From contig NZ_CP107913.1 of NCBI RefSeq assembly GCF_036014115.1, positions 2,421,001-2,485,000 on the forward strand: DNA of 64,000 nucleotides, read 5' to 3'. The notes beneath the pieces are model-generated. The model was not told the DNA's origin and searched no databases. It was given only the letters and a program-made list of their open reading frames with translations. Below, piece after piece: positions 1-9,295 of the stretch. Position numbers and translations under genes: made by a program. Each line of letters starts with the position of its first letter. The stretch's first letter is position 1. Source of the DNA: Streptomyces sp. NBC_00448. GTDB taxonomy: Bacteria > Actinomycetota > Actinomycetes > Streptomycetales > Streptomycetaceae.

Positions 1-2129
1 CCGGCTACTCCTTCCCCGGCGAGGAGCTGCCGTCAGGGACAGCAGTCGTCGGAGGGGTGAGCTTTCGCTTTCCCTCGTCCGCCGCCGGCGCCAAGAACAA
101 CATCGTGGCGAACGGGCAGCGCGTCGACCTCCCGCCCGGCGGATATCTGTTCGCCTCGTTCCTCGTCTCGTGCAGCTACGGCGCGACCTCGGGCACCGCG
201 ACCGTGCACTACGCGGACGGCAGCACGTCCACCGCCGCGCTCGGCGGCGGCGACTGGTACTCCGGCGGCGGCGCGTTGACCACGACCTTCCGCTACTCCC
301 CCGACGGCACCGACCCGCACCCGGTCTCCATGAGCGTCAGCGAGCTGTGGACGGACCCGACGCGGCAGGCGGTCGGTGTCACCCTGCCGTCCACCGGGCC
401 GGCCCAGGCCGGCACCTCCGCGCTGCACGTCTTCGCGCTCTCCCTGCAGCCGGCCGCCACCGGCCGCGCGCTGACCATCCGCTCGGCCGCCTCCACCAAC
501 TCGCTGACCGGCCCGCACGGCACCCAGAGCGTCGAGGCCACCGTGCTCAACGCAGGCACCGTGTGGGTCCGGCCCACCGACGCGCTCTCGGTGGACGTCG
601 CGGTCGACAGCGGCTCCGCCGGCGCCCGTACGATCGCCCCCGCCGCGGTGCCGTTCCTCGGGCCCGGCGAGCAGGCCCGGCTGCGGATCGGTATCCGCAA
701 CTCGCCGGGGACCGCGCCCGGCACCTCGGCCACGGGCACCGTGCGGGTCACCGGCCGCGGCGGGACCGCCGCCGCCCGCAGCACCCCGCTGATCCTCGGC
801 ACCCCCGACTACCAGCCCACCGACGCGTCGCTCGACACCCACCAGGCCCCGTACTGGTTCAGCGACGCCAAGTTCGGCATCTTCATCCACTGGGGCGTCT
901 ACTCGGTGCCGGCCTGGTCGCCGGTCGGCGGCTCGTACGCCGAGTGGTACTGGAACTCGATGCAGACCAGCGGCGACCCGGTGAACGCCTACCACGCGCA
1001 GACCTACGGCGAGGACTTCGCGTACGACGACTTCATCCCGATGTTCACCGCGAGCCGGTTCAACCCCCGTTCCTGGGTGGAGCTGTTCCAGGACGCGGGC
1101 GCCGAGTACTACGTGCTGACCTCCAAGCACCACGAGGGCTTCGCGCTGTGGGACACCAAGGTCTCCGACCGCAACGCGGTCCGGATGGGACCCCACCGCG
1201 ACCTGGTCGACGCGCTGTTCACCGCGTCGCGCACGTACACCCCGCGGCTGCACAACGGCCTGTACTTCTCGATGCCCGAGTGGTTCAACCCGGACAACCC
1301 GTGGATGGGCCACGCCCCGCGCAACCCGTACACCCTGGAGCCGGTGCCGTACACCGGCTACACCGCGGGCAAGGACTTCGTCGCGGACTACCAGGCCCCG
1401 CAGATGCGGGAGTTGATCGAGGGCTACGACCCCGACGTCATCTGGTGCGACATCGGCGGCGCCAACGACAGCGACCATGTGCTCGCCGACTACTTCAACC
1501 ACGCCAAGAACCGGGCGCGTCCGAAGGACGTGACGGTCAACGACCGCTCCGGCATCGCGCCGCACGACTTCACCACGCCGGAGTACACCACCTACGCCAA
1601 CACGGTGGTGGCGAAGTGGGAGGCCAGCCGGGGCCTGGACCCGCACAGCTACGGCTACAACCGTGCGACCCCCGACGACCAGTACATGACCGCCGAACAG
1701 GTCGTGCAGACGCTCGTCGACATCGTCAGCAAGAACGGCAACTTCCTGCTCGACATCGGGCCCAAGGCGGACGGCACCATCCCGTCGGTCATGGAGCAGC
1801 GGCTGCGCGAGACCGGCCGGTGGCTGCGGGTCAACGGCGAGTCGGTCTACGGCACGACGTACTGGTCGGCGATGGCGCAGCTCGACGAGTTGCGGTTCAG
1901 CGTGAAGCAGGGCGAGGCGTTCTACATCTCCTCGCTCGGCGACCCGGGCAGCAAGCTGGTGGTGCGGGCACCGGTGCCGATCCGCAAGGGCGACAAGGTG
2001 ACCATGCTGGGCCATGACCGGCCGCTGGACTGGGAGTTCGACGGCGGCACGCTCACCGTGCAGGTCCCGGCCGCGGCCCGCGCGGCCGGGAGGTACGCCT
2101 GGGTGTTCAAGGTCCACTGGTCGCGCTGA
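1..2129 (+). CDS. Alpha-L-fucosidase, GH29 (5' end outside window)
   Basis: The reading frame is open from base 3, so the true start lies upstream. A GTG at 57 lies inside conserved sequence and is not the likely start. The first ~250 visible residues are beta-rich and look like an accessory sandwich domain. The catalytic domain begins near base 850 with FGIFIHWGVYSVP, a hallmark of GH29 fucosidases. The Asp of VIWCDIGG (codon at 1449) is in the position of the GH29 nucleophile. GH29 enzymes release terminal alpha-L-fucose from glycans. The signal peptide expected of a secreted enzyme would be in the missing part. Family call is firm; substrate linkage cannot be read from sequence. Confidence 0.88.
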   Translation, partial: GYSFPGEELPSGTAVVGGVSFRFPSSAAGAKNNIVANGQRVDLPPGGYLFASFLVSCSYGATSGTATVHYADGSTSTAALGGGDWYSGGGALTTTFRYSPDGTDPHPVSMSVSELWTDPTRQAVGVTLPSTGPAQAGTSALHVFALSLQPAATGRALTIRSAASTNSLTGPHGTQSVEATVLNAGTVWVRPTDALSVDVAVDSGSAGARTIAPAAVPFLGPGEQARLRIGIRNSPGTAPGTSATGTVRVTGRGGTAAARSTPLILGTPDYQPTDASLDTHQAPYWFSDAKFGIFIHWGVYSVPAWSPVGGSYAEWYWNSMQTSGDPVNAYHAQTYGEDFAYDDFIPMFTASRFNPRSWVELFQDAGAEYYVLTSKHHEGFALWDTKVSDRNAVRMGPHRDLVDALFTASRTYTPRLHNGLYFSMPEWFNPDNPWMGHAPRNPYTLEPVPYTGYTAGKDFVADYQAPQMRELIEGYDPDVIWCDIGGANDSDHVLADYFNHAKNRARPKDVTVNDRSGIAPHDFTTPEYTTYANTVVAKWEASRGLDPHSYGYNRATPDDQYMTAEQVVQTLVDIVSKNGNFLLDIGPKADGTIPSVMEQRLRETGRWLRVNGESVYGTTYWSAMAQLDELRFSVKQGEAFYISSLGDPGSKLVVRAPVPIRKGDKVTMLGHDRPLDWEFDGGTLTVQVPAAARAAGRYAWVFKVHWSR

Positions 2130-2146
2130 CCGCGGCGCGCCGCGGT
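2129..2146. terminator. Palindrome at the end of the fucosidase gene
   Basis: A perfect 18-bp palindrome, ACCGCGGCGCGCCGCGGT, begins on the last base of the stop codon. It could fold into a short GC-rich hairpin on either strand and serve the convergent fucosidase and slipin genes. There is no T-run and the loop would be minimal, so the role is inferred. Confidence 0.35.
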
Positions 2147-2188
2147 CCCGGGGCGGCTACGTCCCCGGCTCCCGTCCCCGGCCCCCGC

Positions 2189-3163
2189 TCACTCCTCGGA
2201 GCTGCGCGGGTCGGGGATCTGCGGGCGGCCCGCGGCCCGGGGCAGTTCGGCCGGGGCGGGTGCGTCGGGTTCGGTGAGCGCGGCGCGCTCGGCCTGGGGA
2301 TCGGCCTTCGGGCCGGCTCCGGCGACCTGCTCGCCGGCCGACCCGGCCTCCGCCTCGGCCGGCGCCCCCTGCTCGGCGCCGCCCGTACCGCCGGTGCCCC
2401 CGGTGCCGCCCGCCGCCCGGTCGAAGAAGCGCAGCATCTCCACCGGGAACGGCATGACCAGCGTGGAGTTCTTCTCCGCAGCGACCTCCACCACGGTCTG
2501 CAGCAGCCGCAGTTGCAGGGCTGACGGGTTGGCGTCCATGGTCTTGGCCGCCTCGGACAGCTTCTGCGACGCCTGGAGCTCACCGTCGGCGGTGATGATG
2601 CGCGCCCGCCGCTCCCGGTCGGCCTCGGCCTGCCGGGCCATGGACCGCTTCATGGACTCCGGCAGCGCCACATCCTTGATCTCGACCCGGTCGATGTGCA
2701 CGCCCCACCCGGTGGCAGGGGTGGACAGCATCAACTCCAGCCCCTCGTGCAGCCGCTCCCGCCCCGACAGCAGGTCGTCCAGGTCGCTCTTGCCGATGAT
2801 CGAACGCAGCGAGGTCTGCGCGACCTGAAGCATCGCGAACTGGTAGTTCTGCACGTCGACCGTGGCCCGGATCGGGTCGATCACCCGGAAGTACAGCACG
2901 GCGTCGACCCGCACCGACACGTTGTCGCGGGTGATGCCGTCCTGCGCGGGCACCGGCATGGTGACGACCTGCATGTTGACCTTCGTCATGCGGTCCATGA
3001 ACGGCACCAGCATGCGCGGGCCCGGCTCCTTGGGCAGCGCGTTGACCCGACCGAAGCGGTAGATCACCCCGCGTTCGTACTGCTTCACCACCTTGACGCT
3101 GCTCATCAGCCCGATCACGCCGATGACGGCGAGGATGATCACAAGGACGACGACGGCTTCCAT
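2189..3163 (-). CDS. Slipin / SPFH (band 7) membrane protein
   Basis: The 324-residue protein has one N-terminal hydrophobic segment (about residues 3-20), then an SPFH domain with the typical VVKQYERGVIYRFGR opening and an Ala/Glu-rich helix around residues 175-215. Slipins are stomatin-like scaffolds that oligomerise at the inner face of the membrane; their client proteins here are unknown. The last ~75 residues are a low-complexity Gly/Thr/Pro/Ala/Glu tail containing GGTGGTGGTGG. ATG at 3163 follows AGAGGGG. It lies 28 bases after the TPR gene on the same strand, so the two are probably co-transcribed. Confidence 0.85.
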   Translation of the reverse strand: MEAVVVLVIILAVIGVIGLMSSVKVVKQYERGVIYRFGRVNALPKEPGPRMLVPFMDRMTKVNMQVVTMPVPAQDGITRDNVSVRVDAVLYFRVIDPIRATVDVQNYQFAMLQVAQTSLRSIIGKSDLDDLLSGRERLHEGLELMLSTPATGWGVHIDRVEIKDVALPESMKRSMARQAEADRERRARIITADGELQASQKLSEAAKTMDANPSALQLRLLQTVVEVAAEKNSTLVMPFPVEMLRFFDRAAGGTGGTGGTGGAEQGAPAEAEAGSAGEQVAGAGPKADPQAERAALTEPDAPAPAELPRAAGRPQIPDPRSSEE

Positions 3164-3191
3164 GCCCGGGCCCCTCTCGCAGGGCAGTAGG

Positions 3192-3557
3192 TCAGTTCGC
3201 GTCGAAGCGGGCAGCGGCCAGGTAGTCGGGGCGCGGGTCGAGCGCGGCGGCGAGCCGGAAGTGTCGCTGGGCCTCGGCGGAGCGGTTGGCGCGCTCCAGG
3301 GTACGGGCGAGCGCGAAGTGCGCGAAGGCGTTGTCGGGTTCCCGTTCGAGAACGATCTGGAACTCCAGCTCGGCCGGGCGCAGTTGGGCCGCGGCGAAGA
3401 AGGCGCGGGCGCGCAGCAGGCGGGCCGCGGTGTTCTCCGGGTGGGCGGCGATCACGGGGTCGAGGAGCTTGACGGCACCGCGCGGGTCGCGGGCGGACAG
3501 CAGCTGCTCCGCGGCGCGGTAGTCGATGACGAGGGTTTCCGGGGACCGCTCTTGCAA
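3192..3557 (-). CDS. Small tetratricopeptide-repeat protein
   Basis: About 121 residues forming roughly three TPR-like helical hairpins (for example NTAARLLRARAFFAAAQLRP and NAFAHFALARTLERANRS). TPRs mediate protein-protein contacts; no catalytic motif is present. I chose TTG at 3557 because AGGGAGG lies five bases upstream. A GTG at 3581 would add eight residues but has no ribosome-binding site. It sits directly before the slipin gene, which may be its partner (inference). Confidence 0.72.
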   Translation of the reverse strand: MQERSPETLVIDYRAAEQLLSARDPRGAVKLLDPVIAAHPENTAARLLRARAFFAAAQLRPAELEFQIVLEREPDNAFAHFALARTLERANRSAEAQRHFRLAAALDPRPDYLAAARFDAN

Positions 3558-3742
3558 GGCCGCCTCCCTGGAATCGGGCACGGGTGACGAGTGATCGTCT
3601 GGTCAGACATACCCAACACAACCAGCGGCAACCGCATTCCCGACGGCATCCCGCCCTGCTCGGCCCCGCCCTCACCTGCCCGCTCCGCCGGCTCGGCCCG
3701 GTCCCTATGACCCTTGCCCCGCCGCGCCCGCCCCGTAAGGCC

Positions 3743-4354
3743 CTACGCCCCCGCGGACCCACCCGCGCGTTCCCGCAGCTTCCGCCAGACCTCCCGCACC
3801 TGCGGTTCGAGGTCCTCCAGCGGCCCGTCGTTGTCGATCACCAGGTCCGCGATCGCCAGTCGCTCCTCGCGGGTGGCCTGCGCGGCCATCCGGGCGCGGG
3901 CCTCCGGTTCGGCCATGCCGCGCTGCCGGACCAGCCGGTCGAGTTGCGTGGCGGGGGCGGCGTCCACGACGACCACCAGGTCGTAGCGCGGGGCGAGGCC
4001 GTTCTCGGTGAGCAGGGGGACGTCGTGCACCACGATCGCGTCCGGGCCCGCGGCCTGCTGGAGTTCGGCGGAGCGCTCCGCGACCAGCGGGTGCACGATC
4101 GCGTTGAGCGCCTTGCGGCGCTCCTCGTCGGCGAAGACGATCGCGCCGAGCTTCGGGCGGTCCAAGCCGCCGGTCTCGCTCAGTACGCCCGGGCCGAACT
4201 CCTCGACCACCGCGGCCAGTCCGGGCGTGCCGGGCTCGACCACCTCCCGCGCGATGCGGTCGGCGTCCACCACGGTCGCGCCGTACGACCCGAGCAGGCG
4301 CGTCACCTCGCTCTTGCCGGCACCGATGCCCCCGGTCAGCCCCACGTTCAGCAT
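3743..4354 (-). CDS. coaE: Dephospho-CoA kinase
   Basis: This 203-residue enzyme phosphorylates dephospho-CoA with ATP in the last step of CoA synthesis. The P-loop TGGIGAGKS is at residues 7-15, followed by [15 protein letters not shown], which is typical of CoaE. The length fits bacterial CoaE. ATG at 4354 is the only sensible start because the P-loop begins at once. It is followed by a 160-base gap before the TPR gene. Confidence 0.95.
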   Translation of the reverse strand: MLNVGLTGGIGAGKSEVTRLLGSYGATVVDADRIAREVVEPGTPGLAAVVEEFGPGVLSETGGLDRPKLGAIVFADEERRKALNAIVHPLVAERSAELQQAAGPDAIVVHDVPLLTENGLAPRYDLVVVVDAAPATQLDRLVRQRGMAEPEARARMAAQATREERLAIADLVIDNDGPLEDLEPQVREVWRKLRERAGGSAGA

Positions 4355-4397
4355 GTGCAGAGCTTAACGGGACGGCTCCGGCGCGCGGGCTGCCGGC

Positions 4398-5333
4398 TCA
4401 GCGCCCGTCGTCTTCCTGGTCGGCGAGGAACCGCTCGAACTCGGCGGCCAGGTCGTCCGCGGAGGGCAGGTCCACGGGTTCGGCGATCAGGCTCTCGCGG
4501 TTCTGCGAACCGGCCACCGCGTCGTACTGGCTCTCCAAGCCGCGGACGACGGAGACGAGTTCGCCGTCACCTTCGGCGACCTGGCGGTCGATCTCGACGC
4601 GGACGGTGTGGGCCTCGCGGCGCAGCGCGTGCGCCACGTCGGGCAGCACCAGCCCGGTCGCGGCGGTGATGGTCTCCAGGACGGCGAGCGCGGCGTCGGG
4701 GTAGGGCGAGCGCGCGAGGTAGTGCGGCACGTGGGCGGCGACGCCGAGGACGTCGCGGCCAGCTTCGGCGAGCCGCAACTCGACCAGGCTGGCGGCACTG
4801 CCGGGGACCTGCGCCTCGTCGAACCAGGCGCGGTGGCCGGGCATCAGGTCCACCCGGTTGCCGTGCGGGGTCAGGCCGACCGGGCGGGTGTGCGGCACGC
4901 CCATCGGGATGCCGTGGAAGTTGATGGCCAGTCGGACGCCGAGCCGCTCGATCACCTGGAGCACGGCGGCACTGAAGCGTTCCCACTCCACGTCCGGCTC
5001 GGAGCCGGTGAGCAGCAGGAACGGCGTGCCGGTGGTGTCCCGCACCAGGTAGAGGTCGATGCAGGGCGCTTCGTACGACGACCAGTGGTCGCGCTCGAAG
5101 GTCATCAGCGGGCGGCGCGCGCGGTAGTCGACCAGGCGGTCGGCGTCGAAGCGCACGACGAGCTGGTTGTCGAGCCGGTCCAGCAGGTGCTGCGCGATCT
5201 GCTGGCCGGTCTCGCCGGCGTCCATGTAGCCCTCGAAGTAGTAGAGCAGGACGGGCCCGGCGTCGCCGACCGCTTCGTCAACGGCTTCGGCACCGCCCGG
5301 TTCGTACGCGTACAGCCCCTGCGGATCGCCCAC
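4398..5333 (-). CDS. PAC2-family protein (proteasome assembly chaperone-like)
   Basis: A 311-residue actinobacterial PAC2-superfamily protein. Conserved stretches such as [22 protein letters not shown] and [14 protein letters not shown] are visible. The superfamily includes eukaryotic proteasome assembly chaperones; the actinobacterial function is not settled. I chose GTG at 5333 because GGGAGGA lies eight bases upstream and the protein then begins [12 protein letters not shown], as I recall for the family. A longer frame to 5450 has no such support. The C-terminus is acidic and probably coiled. Confidence 0.85.
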   Translation of the reverse strand: MGDPQGLYAYEPGGAEAVDEAVGDAGPVLLYYFEGYMDAGETGQQIAQHLLDRLDNQLVVRFDADRLVDYRARRPLMTFERDHWSSYEAPCIDLYLVRDTTGTPFLLLTGSEPDVEWERFSAAVLQVIERLGVRLAINFHGIPMGVPHTRPVGLTPHGNRVDLMPGHRAWFDEAQVPGSAASLVELRLAEAGRDVLGVAAHVPHYLARSPYPDAALAVLETITAATGLVLPDVAHALRREAHTVRVEIDRQVAEGDGELVSVVRGLESQYDAVAGSQNRESLIAEPVDLPSADDLAAEFERFLADQEDDGR

Positions 5334-5545
5334 GGTGATCGTCCTCCCTCGGTCCTCGTCAGCCACAACGAACCGTATCCGCCTGCCATTCCCGCGCACG
5401 CGGGCCAACCGGTTTCCGGCCGGGGCCGGTTCCCACCCTTGACCGGCCACCGGACCGCCCCTACGGTCGCGACACGCCGCCGTTGTTCATGATGGCGGCC
5501 ATCGTCCACATACCTGACACGTGCCTGAATCCGAAAGGTGTTCGG

Positions 5546-6586
5546 ATGCGAACCCCTGCGCTCCCCCACGCGCTCCCCCACCCGTTCCTCGCGCTGTCCG
5601 CGACCGGCGCGCTGCTGGCCGTCGGCTGCCTGCTCCCGGCCGCCACCGCCACCGCGGCACCCGCCTCCGCCACGGCGGGCACCACGGCCACCACCGCCGG
5701 CGCCGCGGCACCTGCCGACACCGTCGAGGTCACCACCGCCAAGGAGCTCAAGGCCGCGCTCACCGCGGCCGCGCCCGGCCAGACCATCCACCTCGCCGAC
5801 GGCACGTACACCGGCAACTTCAAGGCGTACACCCCGGGCACCGCGGACGCCCCGATCACGCTCACCGGCTCCTCCGCCGCGATCCTCAGCTCCTCCGGCG
5901 GCTACGGCCTCTACCTGGACGGCGCGAGCTACTGGAACGTGGACGGGCTGACCATCACCGGCGGCCAGAAGGGCATCGTCACCGACACGGCCGACCACGT
6001 GGTGATCGACTCGGTGACCGTGCACGACCTGCAGATGGAGGGCGTGCACTTCCGCACCTCCAGCACGGACGACGTGATCCGGAACTCCCGGATCTACAAC
6101 ACCGGCCTGCAGCGCCCCGGTTACGGCGAGGGCGTGTACGTCGGCACCGCCAACACCCTGGACGACAAGAGCGACCGGGTGCAGATCCTCGACAACGTCA
6201 TCGGCCCGAACGTCGGCGCCGAGAACATCGACCTCAAGGAGGGCACCACCGGCGGCGTCGTCTCCGGCAATACCTTCGACGGCAGCGGCCTGAGCATGAC
6301 GAACTACGACGACTCGTGGGTCGACGTCAAGGGCAACGACTACACGATCACCGGCAACCACGGCAGCCGCACCATCAACGACGGCTACCAGACCCACACC
6401 CAGCAGCCCGGCTGGGGCTGCGGCACCGTCTTCCGCGACAACGACTCCGACCTCACCGGCTCGACCGGCGCGAACCAGCTCGCGATCGACGTCACCAACG
6501 CGTCGGCCGACTGCCCCACCACCGTCTACGGCTCCAACACCGTCACCGGCGGCAAGGGCCTGACCGACATCGCGGTCACCCCGTAG
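5546..6586 (+). CDS. Secreted right-handed beta-helix protein
   Basis: 346 residues with an N-terminal signal peptide (hydrophobic core about residues 14-35, Ala-rich cleavage region). The remainder is made of short parallel beta-helix rungs, with repeats such as NVDGLTITGG, VVIDSVTVHD and VQILDNVIG. The fold is shared by polysaccharide lyases and related carbohydrate-active proteins. No diagnostic catalytic motif lets me name the substrate. ATG at 5546 follows GAAAGG at good spacing. It is divergent from the PAC2 gene and convergent with rpsA. Confidence 0.75.
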   Translation: MRTPALPHALPHPFLALSATGALLAVGCLLPAATATAAPASATAGTTATTAGAAAPADTVEVTTAKELKAALTAAAPGQTIHLADGTYTGNFKAYTPGTADAPITLTGSSAAILSSSGGYGLYLDGASYWNVDGLTITGGQKGIVTDTADHVVIDSVTVHDLQMEGVHFRTSSTDDVIRNSRIYNTGLQRPGYGEGVYVGTANTLDDKSDRVQILDNVIGPNVGAENIDLKEGTTGGVVSGNTFDGSGLSMTNYDDSWVDVKGNDYTITGNHGSRTINDGYQTHTQQPGWGCGTVFRDNDSDLTGSTGANQLAIDVTNASADCPTTVYGSNTVTGGKGLTDIAVTP

Positions 6587-6601
6587 GCCGGCGGAAACGG
6601 C

Positions 6602-6642
6602 GGTGGGCCCGCACCTCTCGGGAAGAGAGGTGCGGGCCCACC
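6602..6642. terminator. Bidirectional terminator between beta-helix gene and rpsA
   Basis: A perfect 18-bp stem (6602-6619 with 6625-6642) and a five-base loop GGGAA lie between two convergent genes, 16 bases after one stop codon and 24 bases after the other. Stem length and position support factor-independent termination in both directions despite the missing T-run, which is common in streptomycetes. Confidence 0.85.
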
Positions 6643-6665
6643 GTGGAGCCTTGGAGCGGAGAGCG

Positions 6666-8165
6666 TCAGCTCTGGCCGCCCGCGAGCTTCTCGCGCAGTG
6701 CGGCGAGCGCCTCGTCGGAGGCGAGGGCGCCGCTGCTGTCGTCGGACTCCGAGGAGTACGAGCCGCCACCGGTGCCCGCAGCCGCCGCCGGGGAAGCGGA
6801 GCCGGCCTCGGCCGCCGCCTGCTCGTCGGCCTCGCGGGACTTGATGACCTGCGCCTGGTGCTGCTCGAAGCGGGCCTGGGCCGTGGCGTACTGGCCCTCC
6901 CACTCCTCGCGCTGCTTGTCGTACCCCTCGAGCCAGTCGTTGGTCTCGGGGTCGAAGCCCTCGGGGTAGATGTAGTTGCCCTGGTCGTCGTAGGACGCGG
7001 CCATGCCGTACAGGGTCGGGTCGAACTCGACCGAGGCCGGGTCGGCGCCGAAGGACTCGTTGGCCTGCTTGAGGGACAGCGAGATCCGGCGACGCTCCAG
7101 GTCGATGTCGATGACCTTGACGAAGATCTCGTCGTTGACCTGGACGACCTGCTCGGGGATCTCCACGTGGCGCTCGGCCAGCTCGGAGATGTGCACCAGA
7201 CCCTCGATGCCCTCGTCCACGCGGACGAACGCACCGAACGGAACGAGCTTGGTGACCTTCCCGGGCACGACCTGCCCGATCTGGTGGGTCCGGGCGAACT
7301 GCTGCCACGGGTCCTCCTGGGTCGCCTTCAGCGACAGGGAGACGCGCTCGCGGTCCATGTCGACGTCCAGGACCTCGACCGTGACCTCCTGGCCGACCTC
7401 GACGACCTCGGAGGGGTGGTCGATGTGCTTCCAGGACAGCTCGGAGACGTGCACCAGGCCGTCGACCCCGCCGAGGTCCACGAACGCACCGAAGTTGACG
7501 ATCGAGGAGACGACGCCGGAGCGCACCTGGCCCTTCTGCAGGGTGGTGAGGAAGGTCTGGCGGACCTCGCTCTGGGTCTGCTCCAGCCAGGCACGGCGGG
7601 ACAGGACCACGTTGTTGCGGTTCTTGTCCAGCTCGATGATCTTCGCCTCGAGCTCCTTGCCGACGTACGGCTGGAGGTCGCGGACCCGGCGCATCTCGAC
7701 GAGCGAGGCGGGCAGGAAGCCGCGCAGGCCGATGTCGAGGATGAGGCCGCCCTTGACGACCTCGATGACGGTACCGGTGACGATGCCGTCCTCTTCCTTG
7801 ATCTTCTCGATGGTGCCCCACGCGCGTTCGTACTGCGCGCGCTTCTTCGAGAGGATCAGGCGGCCTTCCTTGTCCTCCTTCTGGAGAACAAGGGCCTCGA
7901 TCTCATCGCCCACGGCGACGACCTCGTTGGGGTCGACGTCGTGCTTGATGGAGAGTTCCCGGGAGGGGATGACACCTTCGGTCTTGTAACCGATGTCGAG
8001 CAGGACCTCGTCCCGGTCGACCTTCACGATGACGCCGTCGACGATGTCGCCGTCGTTGAAGTACTTGATCGTCTCGTCGATCGCGGCGAGGAAGGCTTCC
8101 TCGTTGCCGATGTCGTTGACCGCCACCTGCGGGGTGGTGCGAGGGGCCTCGGTGCTGCTCGTCAT
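6666..8165 (-). CDS. rpsA: 30S ribosomal protein S1
   Basis: S1 binds mRNA on the small subunit and helps initiation. The 499-residue protein has four S1 RNA-binding repeats between about residues 30 and 370, with repeated GLVHVSELSWKHI-type and RRISLSLKQA-type motifs. This is the actinobacterial four-repeat form, not the six-repeat enterobacterial form. The tail after residue ~440 is Ser/Ala/Gly/Glu-rich. ATG at 8165 has only a weak GGAG about 11 bases upstream. Confidence 0.97.
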   Translation of the reverse strand: MTSSTEAPRTTPQVAVNDIGNEEAFLAAIDETIKYFNDGDIVDGVIVKVDRDEVLLDIGYKTEGVIPSRELSIKHDVDPNEVVAVGDEIEALVLQKEDKEGRLILSKKRAQYERAWGTIEKIKEEDGIVTGTVIEVVKGGLILDIGLRGFLPASLVEMRRVRDLQPYVGKELEAKIIELDKNRNNVVLSRRAWLEQTQSEVRQTFLTTLQKGQVRSGVVSSIVNFGAFVDLGGVDGLVHVSELSWKHIDHPSEVVEVGQEVTVEVLDVDMDRERVSLSLKATQEDPWQQFARTHQIGQVVPGKVTKLVPFGAFVRVDEGIEGLVHISELAERHVEIPEQVVQVNDEIFVKVIDIDLERRRISLSLKQANESFGADPASVEFDPTLYGMAASYDDQGNYIYPEGFDPETNDWLEGYDKQREEWEGQYATAQARFEQHQAQVIKSREADEQAAAEAGSASPAAAAGTGGGSYSSESDDSSGALASDEALAALREKLAGGQS

Positions 8166-8235
8166 TAGGGAAAGGACTCCGGTACGGACAGTAAGTCGTA
8201 GGTACTGCTACGCCGGGAGCCTTTTTCTACCTGCC

Positions 8236-8257
8236 GCCCCCACCGACTCGTGGGGGC
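8236..8257 (-). other. Hairpin in the rpsA leader
   Basis: Within the predicted rpsA mRNA leader an 8-bp GC stem (8236-8243 with 8250-8257) encloses a six-base loop. On the mRNA it is followed by an A-rich tract, not a U-run, so it is not an obvious terminator. It could serve autoregulation by S1 or mRNA stability; I cannot tell which. Confidence 0.4.
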
Positions 8258-8341
8258 CCGAAGCCGCTAGGCCGAGGGTTCTGCAACAGTTCGAGCGTGG
8301 CCTGCTCCGTCTGAGGCGCGCAGGCTCGCAGCGCAACTTGT

Positions 8342-8370
8342 AGCATACGGGGGCAGCCGGGCACGGTCAA
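8342..8370 (-). promoter_or_regulatory. rpsA promoter, housekeeping-sigma type
   Basis: Reading the minus strand, TTGACC (8370-8365) and TATGCT (8347-8342) are separated by exactly 17 bases. This is close to the consensus of the principal sigma factor (HrdB class). Transcription would start near 8335, giving a leader of about 170 bases before rpsA. Match and spacing are seen directly; activity is inferred. Confidence 0.75.
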
Positions 8371-8461
8371 TGCGCGAAGAGGCACAGCAGGCGCATAACG
8401 GACCGAACCGACCCAACCCCACCACCCGCTGGTCTTCTCAGAGAGTACGACGACTGCCGCG

Positions 8462-9295
8462 ATGATCCAAGGACCCGAACCCGAAGCGACCCGGCGCACC
8501 GCGGGGACCACGGAGAGCAGCCGGGCGAACCGCCGGTGGTGGGACCGCAACGCCGACGAGTACCAGCGCGAGCACGGCGACTTCCTCGGCGACGACCGCT
8601 TCGTGTGGGGCCCGGAGGGGCTCGACGAGGCGGAGGCCGGGCTGCTCGGCCCGGTCGGCGGGCTCAAGGACCTGGACGTCCTGGAGATCGGCGCCGGCGC
8701 CGCCCAGTGCTCCCGCTGGCTCGCCGCGCGCGGCGCCCGCCCGGTCGCCCTCGACCTGTCCCACCGCCAGCTCCAGCACGCCCGGCGGATCGACCTGGAC
8801 GACGACGCCGGCCCGGCGAACGGGAACGCGCCCGCCCTGGTGCAGGCCGACGCCGGCACCCTGCCCTTCGCCGACGCCTCCTTCGACCTGGCCTGCTCCG
8901 CCTACGGCGCGCTGCCCTTCATCGCGGACACCGCACGCGTGCACCGCGAGGTGGCGCGGGTGCTGCGGCCCGGCGGCCGGTGGGTGTTCTCCGTGACGCA
9001 CCCGGTGCGCTGGGCCTTCCCCGACGAGCCCGGCCCCGAGGGCCTGACCGCCGTCTCCTCCTACTTCGACCGGACCCCCTACGTCGAGCAGGACGACCGC
9101 GGACTGGCCGTCTACGTCGAGCACCACCGCACCCTGGGCGACCGGGTGCGGGAGATCGCCGCGGCCGGGCTGCGGCTGGTCGACGTGGTCGAGCCGGAGT
9201 GGCCGGCGTGGAACGACCAGGAGTGGGGCGGCTGGTCCCCGCTGCGCGGACGGCTGCTGCCGGGCACCGCGATCTTCGTCTGCCTCGCCCCGTGA
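8462..9295 (+). CDS. Class I SAM-dependent methyltransferase
   Basis: 277 residues. Rossmann motif I is VLEIGAGAAQCSRWLA near residues 77-92, followed by a motif with DLSHRQLQHARR and a post-motif RVLRPGGRWVFSVTHP. This resembles the UbiE/Coq5-like Methyltransf_11 group. The substrate is unknown. Its stop codon overlaps the start of hrpB (GTGA at 9292), so the two genes are translationally coupled. Confidence 0.85.
   Translation: MIQGPEPEATRRTAGTTESSRANRRWWDRNADEYQREHGDFLGDDRFVWGPEGLDEAEAGLLGPVGGLKDLDVLEIGAGAAQCSRWLAARGARPVALDLSHRQLQHARRIDLDDDAGPANGNAPALVQADAGTLPFADASFDLACSAYGALPFIADTARVHREVARVLRPGGRWVFSVTHPVRWAFPDEPGPEGLTAVSSYFDRTPYVEQDDRGLAVYVEHHRTLGDRVREIAAAGLRLVDVVEPEWPAWNDQEWGGWSPLRGRLLPGTAIFVCLAP

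Noticed and set aside
33..2117. Long open frame antisense to the fucosidase gene
   Set aside because: High-GC codon bias opens long shadow frames; the opposite frame has clear GH29 motifs.
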